From assembly GCA_016866305.1 (NCBI GenBank), contig VGMX01000010.1, positions 1 through 64,000 of the forward strand: a stretch of DNA of 64,000 nucleotides, read 5' to 3'. The position numbers were made by a program, and so were the translations under genes. Below are positions 55,254 through 64,000 of this stretch, in pieces; position 1 is the stretch's first letter; every line of letters starts with the position of its first letter. This DNA is from Chlorobiota bacterium. Its GTDB lineage: Bacteria > Bacteroidota > Chlorobiia > Chlorobiales > Chlorobiaceae. Below the pieces are notes generated by a model. It saw only the letters and a program-made list of their open reading frames with translations, did not search any database and was not told the DNA's origin.

Positions 55254-56288
55254 ATGCAGAGCACTACCGGACCCGGGCAACCTCCCGCAAAACGATCACT
55301 GAAAAAAGGCCCGGGCCTGCTGATCTCGATCAGTGTCATCAGCATGGTCTGTTTCCTCGGTGTCGTATTGTGGGTAAACTGGGAAAAACCCCGCATTCAG
55401 CCGGAACCGCTCTCTCCTGAACTGAAAAGCCTCATCAGCAGCATTCCGGGCAAATCGGATGCCCTGATCTACCTCGGCATGAAGGATATCCGGCAGAGTC
55501 CCTTCTGGCAGAAGGTCATGCCGGATTCGATAAAAAAAACTCCGATTATCAGCATGGGGGGGAAAATCGACAGCCTCGCCAGCAGCAGGGGCATTGTCAT
55601 GTCGGAAGATATCGATACCCTGTTGCTCTCGTTCCGCCAGACCGGCATAAAAAAGAACGAGTTTCTGGGCGTGGCGGCAGGTGCTTTTCCGGAAAAAATT
55701 CCGGAATCCTTCCTGAAAGAGAAAAGCCTGGAAACCGTTTCAGCCGGCAACAGAACCTGTTACCGCCTCGACAGGAATTTCTGGGTCTGCCCGCTCGGGC
55801 AGCGAAAAATGGCTCTGGCCAGCAGCAGCCAGATGCTCGAAGGGTTTCTCGTGCCTTCAGGAAGCTTTTTTGAACGGGACTCCCTCGCTGCTGCGCTGAT
55901 CGACAAGGCGGTCTACAAGTCGCACCTCTGGTTCGCCCTGCCTTCCGCGGAATGGACCAATGGAGCGCTGCAGAGCCTCACGTCGGCGAACCGCGACATG
56001 AAAGGAGTCGGTAATCTCAACCGCATCCGCCATCTCGCACTGTCGGCAAAATTCAATGATGGTATCGAAGCGGAAACCGAGTGGGTATACAAAACCCGCC
56101 GGGCGGCATTTTTTGCTTCTACCTTTCTGTGGGGAGCCTCCAGACTCACCGGGCTCTCCGAATCGAGAACGAGCCGGCAGACAAGGGAACTGCTCGACCG
56201 GGTGAAGATTCAGCAAAACCTCGAATCGGTCATTATCCGGACGGAACTGCCCGAAAGCATCTTCAGGAAAACCGGAACCGCACCCTGA
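55254..56288 (+). CDS. Uncharacterised single-anchor exported protein
   Basis: 344 residues: a short basic N-terminus, one membrane helix (about 21-43) and a long periplasmic domain with no motif I recognise. Recurrent features are short helices and strands like a DUF3352-type domain (KSDALIYLGMKDIRQSPFW, RCASSSQ-like stretch near the middle), but that comparison is weak. The ATG at 55254 follows rnhA by 11 nt, so the two are likely cotranscribed. A longer in-frame reading upstream overlaps rnhA. Confidence 0.6.
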   Translation: MQSTTGPGQPPAKRSLKKGPGLLISISVISMVCFLGVVLWVNWEKPRIQPEPLSPELKSLISSIPGKSDALIYLGMKDIRQSPFWQKVMPDSIKKTPIISMGGKIDSLASSRGIVMSEDIDTLLLSFRQTGIKKNEFLGVAAGAFPEKIPESFLKEKSLETVSAGNRTCYRLDRNFWVCPLGQRKMALASSSQMLEGFLVPSGSFFERDSLAAALIDKAVYKSHLWFALPSAEWTNGALQSLTSANRDMKGVGNLNRIRHLALSAKFNDGIEAETEWVYKTRRAAFFASTFLWGASRLTGLSESRTSRQTRELLDRVKIQQNLESVIIRTELPESIFRKTGTAP

Positions 56289-56327
56289 ACAGAATGCACA
56301 GGACAAACGACCTCCCGCGTCCCTTCC

Positions 56328-57305
56328 TTACCGGCTTTTCCGGAAATACAGATAATGCCCTTTCCACTCCACAACAAGATTCCCTGAAACCACGATCTTC
56401 CGCCCTGGCTGCTTTTCCAGAAGGGAAACAAGGCGCTGGAGCACGGCAGCCTCAGACGGGGCTCCCGATTCCTGTAACGCCCTTTTGAACAGCTCCTTCT
56501 GCTCAAACACCGAGAGTTTGCGCAGCTCGGCAACATCGAGCCGGCCATCCGCAATTGAAAGCCCGGGGTGATCGGCAATCAGGCGCTCGAAATGGCCCTC
56601 GAGAAACTCCTCGAGCTCTCCGGCATGTTCTGAAAGACGCTGAAGCGAGGGAAGAAGTTTGTGACGGAAACGCTCCTCGACAAGCGGAATGACCCTGTTG
56701 CGGATGAAGTTCCGGTCGTAGTCGTCTCCGAAGTTGCTGGTATCGGCTCGGTACGGGACCCTTTTTTCATGCAGGTACCCTGTAATATCAGCCTTGTGCA
56801 GGAGGAGCAACGGGCGGATGATGGTGCCCCGCATGGCCCTGATGCCCTTGAGACCGGGCATCGAAGTTCCCCGGAAGAGATTGAACAGCATGGTTTCAGC
56901 ATTGTCGCTTACATGGTGGCCGGTCGCGATTCTGGTCATCCCGTGCGTTTCCAGAAGCGCGGCGAACCAGTCATAACGCAACATTCTGGCTGTTTCCTCA
57001 ACCGATTTCTTCCACAGGGAGGATTTTTCGGTGGTATCGAACCGTTCATGGAAACACGGAACGCCCAGAAGAGCACACTGTTCGATGACAAACCGCTCAT
57101 CGTCGTCGCTCTCTTGCCCCCGCAACCGGAAATTGCAGTGAGCTGCGCTGATCCGGCACTTCACTACCGGTGACACCGCCAGAAAAAGGTGCAGCAACGC
57201 CATGGAATCAGGCCCTCCCGAAACAGCGACAAGCACATGATCACCTTCAGAGACAAGTCGGCGGGTGTGAAGCTGCTGCAGAAATGTTTTTTCGAGACGG
57301 TTCAA
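56328..57305 (-). CDS. tilS: tRNA(Ile)-lysidine synthase
   Basis: 325 residues. The PP-loop SGGPDS (29-34) and HCNFRLRG, followed by ATGHHVSDNAETMLFNL and the TSNFGDDYDRNFIRNRVIP segment, are typical. It converts the wobble C of tRNA-Ile(CAU) to lysidine. The short length matches the minimal TilS form without the longest C-terminal domain. It converges with the uncharacterised gene upstream. Confidence 0.95.
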   Translation of the reverse strand: MNRLEKTFLQQLHTRRLVSEGDHVLVAVSGGPDSMALLHLFLAVSPVVKCRISAAHCNFRLRGQESDDDERFVIEQCALLGVPCFHERFDTTEKSSLWKKSVEETARMLRYDWFAALLETHGMTRIATGHHVSDNAETMLFNLFRGTSMPGLKGIRAMRGTIIRPLLLLHKADITGYLHEKRVPYRADTSNFGDDYDRNFIRNRVIPLVEERFRHKLLPSLQRLSEHAGELEEFLEGHFERLIADHPGLSIADGRLDVAELRKLSVFEQKELFKRALQESGAPSEAAVLQRLVSLLEKQPGRKIVVSGNLVVEWKGHYLYFRKSR

Positions 57306-57404
57306 CTGATTTTCAGATTTTCATGGTTGCAGGAGAATCACTAAAATGTATTTTTTTCATCCGTATTCCCATAACCGCTCCTGTTTCCTGGCAAAAAACA
57401 AACC

Positions 57405-58070
57405 ATGGTCACACCCTGGGGTTACCCGACGATTCTGAAAACCGCACTCGCCGCCATGCTGCTCGCCGGCTCAACCGCGCTCCTCTCATGGCATCTGCTG
57501 CCGCCGATACTGCTGTTGTGCATGGTACTCCTGCTCTTTACGCTGTATTTCTTCCGTGACCCGGAACGAACTCCGGCAGATGAAGCCGAAGCCATCGTTG
57601 CCCCGGCCGACGGGAAAATACTGCTGGTGCGAAAGGTGGACAACAGCTTTACCGGCCCATCATCGACCCTGGTGAGCATTTTCATGTCCCCCTTCAACGT
57701 GCATGTCAACCGCATACCGGTTGATGGCACGGTGACACTTCTTGCCTATCATCAGGGAACCTTCATGATGGCGTTCGATCACCGGAGCCTGGAAAGCAAT
57801 GAAAAAATGGACATCGGCATTGAAAACAGCTCGGTGAAGATCCTCTGCAGCCAGGTATCGGGTTTTTTTGCAAGAAGAATTGTCTGTGCGCTGCAGGAAG
57901 GTGACCGGGTGGAGCGGGGAAAGCGGTTCGGCATGATCCGGTTCGGTTCGCGGGTCGATCTTGTCGTTCCTGCGCATGCAACGGTATCGGTGAAGCCCGG
58001 AGAGCGGATAAAAGCCGGAGAGTGCGTGATTGCCCGATACCCGGCGCCCGCAGCAGCGGTTCCGGCCTGA
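57405..58070 (+). CDS. psd: Phosphatidylserine decarboxylase proenzyme
   Basis: 221 residues of the short PSD type: two N-terminal membrane helices (about 10-48), FRDPERTP, APADG with Asp69, SPFNVHVNR with His100 and the self-cleavage site Gly181-Ser182 in RFGSRVDL. Cleavage creates the pyruvoyl cofactor; the enzyme makes phosphatidylethanolamine. A TGTATTTTTTTC stretch near 57347 resembles the recurrent promoter element. pssA is not in the window. Confidence 0.94.
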   Translation: MVTPWGYPTILKTALAAMLLAGSTALLSWHLLPPILLLCMVLLLFTLYFFRDPERTPADEAEAIVAPADGKILLVRKVDNSFTGPSSTLVSIFMSPFNVHVNRIPVDGTVTLLAYHQGTFMMAFDHRSLESNEKMDIGIENSSVKILCSQVSGFFARRIVCALQEGDRVERGKRFGMIRFGSRVDLVVPAHATVSVKPGERIKAGECVIARYPAPAAAVPA

Positions 58071-58154
58071 AAATGTTTGGTTTCGGCAGCAGTATTGATT
58101 ATATAAGTAACAAGCAATATACTTTTCACCCTATCAATCTCCGGAGAAGCCATC

Positions 58155-58367
58155 ATGTTCGGATTAGGCGGTCAGGAACTCATTCTCATTCTCTTGATCA
58201 TACTGCTTCTGTTCGGTGCGAAAAAACTTCCGGAGCTTGCCCGTGGTCTCGGCAAAGGCATGAAGGAATTCAAAAAAGCGCAGAACGAAATCGAGGACGA
58301 ATTCAACAAGGTGATGGAGGAACCTCCGAAAAAAACGCCGGAAAATCCAGACGGCACGAAATCCTGA
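58155..58367 (+). CDS. tatA: Sec-independent translocase subunit TatA/TatE
   Basis: 70 residues: a membrane helix (about 6-21) with the FG hinge ([20 protein letters not shown]), an amphipathic helix and a charged tail. It forms the pore of the twin-arginine export path. TatC is not nearby. It is a single-gene unit closed by a perfect 14-bp terminator. Confidence 0.95.
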   Translation: MFGLGGQELILILLIILLLFGAKKLPELARGLGKGMKEFKKAQNEIEDEFNKVMEEPPKKTPENPDGTKS

Positions 58368-58382
58368 CACTGCGAGATATCC

Positions 58383-58414
58383 CTGAAAAAGCCCTTACAG
58401 AAGGGCTTTTTCAG
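58383..58414 (+). terminator. Rho-independent terminator after tatA
   Basis: CTGAAAAAGCCCTT and its exact complement form a 14-bp stem around an ACAG tetraloop, with the T-run inside the descending arm. It starts 15 nt after the tatA stop and is symmetric enough to work on both strands. Confidence 0.92.
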
Positions 58415-58522
58415 CGGCTTTTATTCCTCTTGTTTTAGCGTTATCTTTCCTGTGCAGTTACCGGAAAACCTCTTCTGCGCATCGTGTGAGCGGGGATACC
58501 TTGTCTTCAATAGAAGGATAGC

Positions 58523-60229
58523 ATGCTCAGCAGCCTGTACATCAGAAACCTTGCCCTGATCCGCGAGATCACCGTTGAATTCGCCAAAGGGCTCAGCATT
58601 ATAACCGGTGAAACCGGTGCTGGCAAATCGATGCTGGTAGGAGGCCTGAGCCTGGTGCTTGGAGAACGGGCAAGCAGTGATCTTGTCCGTACCGGCGAAA
58701 ACAAGGCGGTTATCGAAGCCGTATTCACCGGCGACCTCTCCGGCAGGCTTGCTCCCCTCCTGGACGAGACCGGCATAGAATGGGGCCCGGAAACCCTCCT
58801 GCGCAGGGAAATTTCCGCCTCGGGGCAATCACGCTGCTTCATCAACGACACCCCCTGTCCGGTGGGCATTCTCAAGCAGGCGGGTGAACTGCTCATCGAC
58901 CTGCATGGCCAGCACGACCATCAGTTGCTGCTCAATGCTGCATCCCATGAGGCCATGGTTGACGCTTTCTCCGGCAGCCTTCCCGAAAGCGAGCACTATC
59001 GGGAAGCCTATTGCCGTATCAAGCGGCTCTCTGACGAACAGCAGCAGCTCGCCGAACGGTACCGTCTCGCCATGGAAAGAAAGGAGATGACGGAGTTCCA
59101 GTTCGGAGAACTCAGCGAACTTGAGCTGAAGGAAGGCGAGGAGGAAGAGATCGAGAACGAAATCATGCTGCTGGAAAATGCCGAAACGCTTTTCGGACTG
59201 GGCTCCGAACTTGCAGGACTGCTGTATGAAGGGGATCGCTCCGCATTCGCGGTGCTTTCGTCAGCCCGCCATCTGCTTGAGCGGCTTGCAGGCATCGACA
59301 GACGCTTCGAAGAGCGCATCGAGGAGGTCCGTTCGGCTGAAGGCTCGGTCGAGGAGCTTTACCGGTACGTGAACCGCTATACGGCCACCGTGGAATTCAA
59401 CAGCGAGCGGCTCGACACCCTGAGAAGCAGGCAGTACCAGTTGCAGCGAGCCAGGAAAAAGTATGGAAAGACCATTGCGGAACTGATCGCATGGCGTGAC
59501 GAAATGGCCGCCGCTCTTGATATTGAAGAGTCGATTGCCGAAGAAAAAACGAAGCTTGAAAACCAGATGAGACTGCAGCAGGCGGCTCTTTCCTCGGCGG
59601 CGGTGGCCCTCTCGGAAAAGCGGAAAAAGGGCGCTGCCCGACTTGACGAAACCCTGCAGCACGAGCTCTCGAAGCTCGGCATCTCCGGCGCACGGTTCAG
59701 AACGGTTTTCAGTGCCGAACCCGCTCCTGAAGGAGATATCATGCTTGACGGCACCCGGTTCAGGGCACTGGGAAACGGTCATGAAAAAATCGAGTTCCTC
59801 TTTTCGGCAAACACCGGAGAAGATCCCCGGCCTCTTGCGAAAGCTGCTTCCGGCGGGGAAATATCGAGGGTTATGCTCGCACTGAAAAGCGCCCTGGCTG
59901 AATCGGCGGCGCTGCCGATTCTCGTATTTGACGAAATCGACACCGGTATCAGCGGATCGACGGCACGCGCTGTTGCTGCGAGTCTGAAAAGGCTTTCACG
60001 CCTGCACCAGATCATCGCCATCACACACCTGCCCCAGATTGCGGCAGTAGCCGACCAGCATCTTTGGGTCAGTAAAACGACCGGAAACGGCAGAACCGAA
60101 ACGGAAGTTGTCCGCCTCGACGAAACCGCACACATCAGGGCCGTCGCAACCCTGATCAGCGGCCGCAGCGTTTCCGAATCCTCCCTGAAACTTGCCGGGG
60201 AGCTCGTCAGGGAAGCGAAATCGGTATAG
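58523..60229 (+). CDS. recN: DNA repair ATPase RecN
   Basis: A 568-residue SMC-like protein: Walker A GETGAGKS (29-36), a long central coiled coil (about 150-370), and the C-terminal SGGEISRVMLALK signature with Walker B VFDEIDTGISG. It holds broken DNA ends together in recombination repair. Expression control cannot be read here; no LexA box was recognised. Confidence 0.96.
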   Translation: MLSSLYIRNLALIREITVEFAKGLSIITGETGAGKSMLVGGLSLVLGERASSDLVRTGENKAVIEAVFTGDLSGRLAPLLDETGIEWGPETLLRREISASGQSRCFINDTPCPVGILKQAGELLIDLHGQHDHQLLLNAASHEAMVDAFSGSLPESEHYREAYCRIKRLSDEQQQLAERYRLAMERKEMTEFQFGELSELELKEGEEEEIENEIMLLENAETLFGLGSELAGLLYEGDRSAFAVLSSARHLLERLAGIDRRFEERIEEVRSAEGSVEELYRYVNRYTATVEFNSERLDTLRSRQYQLQRARKKYGKTIAELIAWRDEMAAALDIEESIAEEKTKLENQMRLQQAALSSAAVALSEKRKKGAARLDETLQHELSKLGISGARFRTVFSAEPAPEGDIMLDGTRFRALGNGHEKIEFLFSANTGEDPRPLAKAASGGEISRVMLALKSALAESAALPILVFDEIDTGISGSTARAVAASLKRLSRLHQIIAITHLPQIAAVADQHLWVSKTTGNGRTETEVVRLDETAHIRAVATLISGRSVSESSLKLAGELVREAKSV

Positions 60230-60308
60230 AAACCCGAGGCGAGGCCAGATGCAGGAAAAAGTCAAAGCGGGTTTTTCCGGATGTCCTTTAGAAAATTCCG
60301 GAAAGTTT

Positions 60309-60321
60309 GCCTTATTAAGGC
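60309..60321. promoter_or_regulatory. 6-bp dyad GCCTTA-T-TAAGGC before dapA
   Basis: A perfect 13-bp odd palindrome 40 nt before the dapA start. It may be an operator or part of the promoter; there is no T-run for termination. Confidence 0.35.
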
Positions 60322-60361
60322 GTACCGTTAAGCGAACATCATCAACAAGGTTTTCAGACGT

Positions 60362-61267
60362 ATGTCAACACGACTCATTTCAGGCTCTGCCGTTGCCCTG
60401 GTCACACCGTTCGGGCAGGACAGTTCGCTGGATACCGATGCCATAAGAAAACTGGTACGGTTTCACATCGAAGCCGGAACCGATATCATCATCCCTTGCG
60501 GAACGACCGGCGAGTCGCCGACGCTTTCCGAAAAGGAGCAGGAGGTCATCATCCGTACGGTCAAGGAGGAGGCCGGAGAACGCATCATGGTTGCTGCCGG
60601 TGCCGGCACCAACGCCACCGACCATGCCGTCCGGCTGGCGAAAAATGCCGAAAAGGCCGGAGCATCGGCAATCCTGTCCGTAGCGCCCTACTACAACAAA
60701 CCTTCACAGGAAGGCATGTACCAGCACTACCGGTGCATAGCCGAAGCGGTCTCGGTTCCGGTCATCATCTACAACGTTCCCGGCAGGACCGGCAGCAATG
60801 TGGCGGCATCGACCATTCTCCGTCTTGCCCGCGATTTTCCGAACATCGCCGCCGTCAAGGAAGCTTCCGACAACATGGCGCAGATCGCCGAACTGCTCGA
60901 GGAGAGGCCGGAACACTTTTCCGTCCTGACCGGTGAGGACTTGCTGATCCTTCCGTTCATGGCGATGGGCGGAGACGGTGTGATCTCCGTTGCGGCGAAC
61001 CAGGTGCCGGCCGCAGTCAGCCAGTTGGTCGATGCCGCCCGAAACGGACGTCTTGAAGAAGCCCGAACCCTGAACAGCAGATACCGCCGGCTCTTCGGAC
61101 TGAACTTCATTGAAAGCAATCCCGTACCGGTGAAATACGCGCTTTCGCTGATGGGGATGATCGAGGAGGTGTACCGGCTTCCGCTGGTGCCGCTGGCCGA
61201 CGGGAACAAGCGAATCCTGCAGGAGGAGCTGAAGAGACTCGGACTGCTGCAGCAGGGCGGCGAATGA
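60362..61267 (+). CDS. dapA: 4-Hydroxy-tetrahydrodipicolinate synthase
   Basis: 301 residues, class I aldolase barrel. The Schiff-base lysine is Lys166 (AAVKEASD), with Tyr137 ([10 protein letters not shown]) and the T48-T49 pair of [10 protein letters not shown]. It condenses pyruvate and aspartate semialdehyde, the first committed step to lysine and diaminopimelate. It is closed by a terminator shared with the convergent gcvPA. Confidence 0.96.
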   Translation: MSTRLISGSAVALVTPFGQDSSLDTDAIRKLVRFHIEAGTDIIIPCGTTGESPTLSEKEQEVIIRTVKEEAGERIMVAAGAGTNATDHAVRLAKNAEKAGASAILSVAPYYNKPSQEGMYQHYRCIAEAVSVPVIIYNVPGRTGSNVAASTILRLARDFPNIAAVKEASDNMAQIAELLEERPEHFSVLTGEDLLILPFMAMGGDGVISVAANQVPAAVSQLVDAARNGRLEEARTLNSRYRRLFGLNFIESNPVPVKYALSLMGMIEEVYRLPLVPLADGNKRILQEELKRLGLLQQGGE

Positions 61268-61273
61268 AAAAAA

Positions 61274-61306
61274 GAAAAAGGCAGCCTTGAAAGACTGCCT
61301 TTTTTC
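61274..61306. terminator. Bidirectional terminator between dapA and gcvPA
   Basis: AAAAAGGCAG and CTGCCTTTTTT pair around a short loop; A and T tracts on both sides allow it to stop dapA (plus) and gcvPA (minus) transcripts. Confidence 0.9.
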
Positions 61307-61343
61307 TTGCAGAAGCGCCGGACCCGCATTGACGCGTTGAGCC

Positions 61344-62675
61344 TTACAGTGCTCCGAGAAGAGCAGCGAAACGGTCAAGCTCCGCTCTTGTGCGTTTTTC
61401 GGTAACCGCGACAAGCAGACCGCTCTGGCCTGAAGCGGAAAGATCATAACCGGCAAAAATCCCCTTTTCAAGCATGGCGTCAATGATATCGGCGGCCGAA
61501 ACCGGAGTTTCGAGCACGAACTCGCGAAAGAAAGGGGCGCTGTACTTCAGCGAGTAGCCTGGAAGCGCCGTGATCCTGTTGGCAAGATAGTGTGCTTTGA
61601 GGGCGCACTGTCCAGCGACCTCCCGGATGCCCTCCTTTCCGAGCAACGAGAGATAAACCGCCGCCTGGAGGGCGCAAAGCGCCTGGTTCGTGCAGATGTT
61701 CGAGGTGGCTTTTTCCCTGCGGATATGCTGTTCGCGGGTCTGGAGCGTGAGAATGAAGCCGTCGTTGCCGTCCCGGTCTCTGGTCATGCCGACAAGACGT
61801 CCGGGAATCTTGCGGACATAGGGCTGGCGGACGGTGAATATCCCGAGATAGGGTCCCCCGAAATTCTGGTGGTTGCCGAGCGGCTGGCCTTCGCCGACAG
61901 CGATATCCGCGCCGTAGCTGCCCGGTGAGGCAAGAATGCCGAGTGAAAGCGGATCGGCTGAAACAATAAAAAGCGCCCCGTTTTCACGGGCAACGGCGCC
62001 GATCGCCTCGACCTCCTCAAGACATCCGTAGAAGTTCGGCTGCTGTACGACCACGGCTGCCACACTGTCGTTCATGAGGTCGTTCAGCGTATCGATGCCG
62101 CCAACGCCGTTTTCAAGAGGGTTCTGAAGAATCACTCCATGGCCTGAGGCTTCGAGATAGGTCTTCAGAACACTGCAGGTACAGGGATTCAGGCTGCCGG
62201 CAAGCACAACCTGCTCGCGGCCGGTCACGCTCATGGCCATGAGCACGGCTTCGGCAAGAGCCGTAGCCCCGTCGTACATCGATGCGTTTGCGACATCCAT
62301 GTCGTAAAGGCGGCACATCATGCTCTGGTACTCGTAGATCGCCTGCAGCGTACCCTGCGACACCTCCGCCTGGTAAGGTGTGTAGGCCGTATAGAACTCA
62401 CTGCGGGAAACAATGCTTTTTACAGCCGAAGGGATGAAATGATCGTAGGCTCCTCCCCCGAGAAAACTCACAAAACCCGAAGTGCTGCGATTGGCCGATG
62501 AAAGGCTTTCAAGCAGTTTCATCACCTCCTGCTCGCTGAGAGCCGGAAACAGCTCGAGCGCTTTCTTCAGACGGATTTCAGCGGGAATATCGGCAATCAG
62601 CTCCTCAAACGACGCTGCACCGATACTCCTGAGCATCTCCTCGCGGTCCCGGTCGGTATTGACGATGAATGGCAT
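61344..62675 (-). CDS. gcvPA: Glycine dehydrogenase (decarboxylating) subunit 1
   Basis: 443 residues matching the N-terminal half of P-protein in organisms with a split gcv[46 protein letters not shown], and the [21 protein letters not shown] segment. The PLP lysine lies on the other subunit, GcvPB, which is not in this window. It works in the glycine cleavage system with the GcvH encoded just upstream (35-nt gap). Confidence 0.95.
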   Translation of the reverse strand: MPFIVNTDRDREEMLRSIGAASFEELIADIPAEIRLKKALELFPALSEQEVMKLLESLSSANRSTSGFVSFLGGGAYDHFIPSAVKSIVSRSEFYTAYTPYQAEVSQGTLQAIYEYQSMMCRLYDMDVANASMYDGATALAEAVLMAMSVTGREQVVLAGSLNPCTCSVLKTYLEASGHGVILQNPLENGVGGIDTLNDLMNDSVAAVVVQQPNFYGCLEEVEAIGAVARENGALFIVSADPLSLGILASPGSYGADIAVGEGQPLGNHQNFGGPYLGIFTVRQPYVRKIPGRLVGMTRDRDGNDGFILTLQTREQHIRREKATSNICTNQALCALQAAVYLSLLGKEGIREVAGQCALKAHYLANRITALPGYSLKYSAPFFREFVLETPVSAADIIDAMLEKGIFAGYDLSASGQSGLLVAVTEKRTRAELDRFAALLGAL

Positions 62676-62710
62676 GTGTTCAGAATAGATACGTAACTGT
62701 TTGAATAAGG

Positions 62711-63094
62711 TTATTCCCCGGTCAGTTCCCGGTATGCTGCGGCATCGAGCAGTTCAGCAACGGAAGCCGGGTCATCGATACGGATTTTCACGAGCCACCC
62801 TTCATTGTAGGGATCCTGGTTGACGATTTCAGCGGCATCGAGCGAGCCGTTGACATCCAGAATCTCGCCGGCGACCGGAGCAAAAAGATCGGCGACGGTC
62901 TTCACCGCTTCAACGGTTCCGAAAACCTCGTGGGCCTTCAGCTTCGTTCCGGCAGGCTTCAGTTCGACAAAGACAATGTCGCCGAGCTCGGACTGTGCGA
63001 AATCGGTAATGCCGACAAGGGCGGTACTGCCGTCATCGAGCATTCTGATCCATTCATGATCCTTGGTGTAACGAAGATTGTCAGGAATAGTCAT
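62711..63094 (-). CDS. gcvH: Glycine cleavage system H protein
   Basis: 127 residues with the lipoyl lysine Lys65 in [12 protein letters not shown] and the typical HEWIRM and GEILDVN strands. It shuttles the methylamine group between the P- and T-proteins. It leads a gcvH-gcvPA minus-strand pair. Confidence 0.97.
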   Translation of the reverse strand: MTIPDNLRYTKDHEWIRMLDDGSTALVGITDFAQSELGDIVFVELKPAGTKLKAHEVFGTVEAVKTVADLFAPVAGEILDVNGSLDAAEIVNQDPYNEGWLVKIRIDDPASVAELLDAAAYRELTGE

Positions 63095-63150
63095 GGGAAA
63101 ATATCCTGGTTAAGAGTTGGCTTGAGTATTGATAAGAAACCGTGAGAGGC

Positions 63151-63159
63151 AAGGTAACA
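63151..63159 (-). promoter_or_regulatory. Promoter-like TGTTACCTT element before gcvH
   Basis: On the minus strand this is the same 9-mer as before uvrC, 57 nt before the gcvH start and just after a TTGAAAAATA stretch. Confidence 0.4.
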
Positions 63160-63188
63160 TATTTTTCAAAGAGCTGAAACAGGTGCGC

Positions 63189-63935
63189 TCACGACAGCCG
63201 CTGCCGCATGGCTTCATAGAGCAGAATGCCTGCCGTAACACTGACATTGAGCGACTCGACACATCCGGCAATGGGAATACGCACCGTACTGTCGCAGAAC
63301 TTCATGGCTTCCGGGGCAAGGCCGCTCCCTTCTGCGCCAAGTACAAGTACGGTGGGGCCTTTCAGATCGGCATCGGTGTAGTTGAGCTCCGCATCCATAT
63401 CGGCGGCAAAAACCCGGAAATTCCTTTCGCGCAGGATCTCGAGCGTGCGCACCAGGCTTTTCACCTTGCAGATGCGCATATGCGACAGCGCACCCGCCGA
63501 AGCCTTGTGCACCGCGGCGTTTACCGGTGCGCCCCGGCCCTCGATCAAAACGACGCCGTCGGCAGCAGCAGCTTCGGCCGTGCGGATGATGGCACCCACA
63601 TTATGCGGATCTTCAAGTCCCTGCAGCACAACAAGCAGCGGACAGGAGTTGCGTGCAGAGGCGAGTATCTCGTCAATCGTATAAAACGTTATGGCGCTGA
63701 TCAGGGCGCAAACCCCCTGATGCTTTGACGAACCGGCAATCTGGTTGAGTTTGTCGAGACGTGCCTTCCCGGTAACCAGCTTGAGCCTGCGGGCGGTGAT
63801 CAGGATTTCCTTGAGCCTGGGATGAGCGGTATTGAACTGGAAATAGATTTTCTCGATGCTCTCCGGCTTTTTCTGAAGCAGCTCGAGCACCGCATTGCGG
63901 CCGTACACGACATTTTCCGACTGGTCTGTTTGCAT
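63189..63935 (-). CDS. SpoU-family rRNA 2'-O-methyltransferase (RlmB/TrmH type)
   Basis: 248 residues: an N-terminal substrate-binding domain (VYGRNAVLELLQKK) and a knotted SpoU domain with the three motifs LQGLEDPHNVGAIIRTAEAA, VLVLGAEGSGL and IPIAGCVESLNVSVTAGILL. The two-domain layout fits RlmB (23S G2251), though the paralogues RlmB and TrmH are hard to separate by eye. Its end is followed by the gcvH promoter region on the same strand. Confidence 0.9.
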   Translation of the reverse strand: MQTDQSENVVYGRNAVLELLQKKPESIEKIYFQFNTAHPRLKEILITARRLKLVTGKARLDKLNQIAGSSKHQGVCALISAITFYTIDEILASARNSCPLLVVLQGLEDPHNVGAIIRTAEAAAADGVVLIEGRGAPVNAAVHKASAGALSHMRICKVKSLVRTLEILRERNFRVFAADMDAELNYTDADLKGPTVLVLGAEGSGLAPEAMKFCDSTVRIPIAGCVESLNVSVTAGILLYEAMRQRLS

Positions 63936-64000
63936 GGGTAATGATCTTGCTGATAGGTGCAGTACCGGGAACGGCCCGCCCGCCGGGTTGCCGCAGGGCC

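Overview
The window looks like a chromosome segment of a green sulfur bacterium (family Chlorobiaceae, Chlorobium/Chlorobaculum type). The reasons are a (bacterio)chlorophyll synthase of the BchG/ChlG family, a short-chain dehydrogenase that closely resembles the Chlorobium tepidum sepiapterin reductase as I remember it, a SAM-I riboswitch in front of metY-metX, and dense, moderately GC-rich, mostly housekeeping gene content. These are family-level judgements from reading the sequence; no database was searched.

Layout. 1-3.5 kb: a beta-barrel outer-membrane protein and a two-gene sodium/organic-acid symporter. 3.5-14.5 kb: uvrC, a long TPR protein, aroE, lspA, tatD, a membrane-anchored TPR protein, a cyclophilin, a YggS-type PLP protein, then an overlapping aminotransferase / purine nucleoside phosphorylase / mtnA set that looks like a methylthioadenosine salvage unit. 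14.7-22.8 kb: a complete cbb3-type oxygen reductase cluster (ccoN-O-Q-P-G-H, a small Met-rich protein, ccoI, ccoS, a SafE/DsbD-like membrane protein), including a 47-codon ccoQ and a CcoP with only one haem c site. 22.9-32.4 kb: radC, a cold-shock protein, sepiapterin reductase, yqeY, serS, metY-metX with their riboswitch, rsmB, xerD, a TPR protein and tRNA-Lys. 32.4-38.2 kb: a DUF2721 membrane protein, a beta-CASP nuclease and cydDC.

38.2-46.6 kb is an accessory, decaying stretch. It holds vapBC, an antitoxin gene beside a ruined toxin gene, a SmaI-like restriction-modification system whose methyltransferase carries an N-terminal helix-turn-helix, and paired lipocalins. It also holds five damaged genes or gene fragments: DUF486 with an internal TAA, a DnaJ-type zinc-repeat gene with TGA at a cysteine position, a higB remnant, a flavin-reductase fragment and a multiply broken purU. 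This is where recent gain and loss is concentrated.

46.7-64 kb returns to compact core genes: a four-gene overlapping envelope-glycan unit (PAP2, ArnT-like, GT2, YbhN-like), cutA, an M24 peptidase, trpD, bchG, rpmB, rnhA, tilS, psd, tatA, recN, dapA, gcvPA, gcvH and a SpoU-type RNA methyltransferase. A recurrent promoter-like element (TGTTA-NN-TT and close variants) lies about 30-60 nt before many transcription units and resembles the -7 element known from Bacteroidetes. I see no CRISPR array, intact insertion sequence or prophage.
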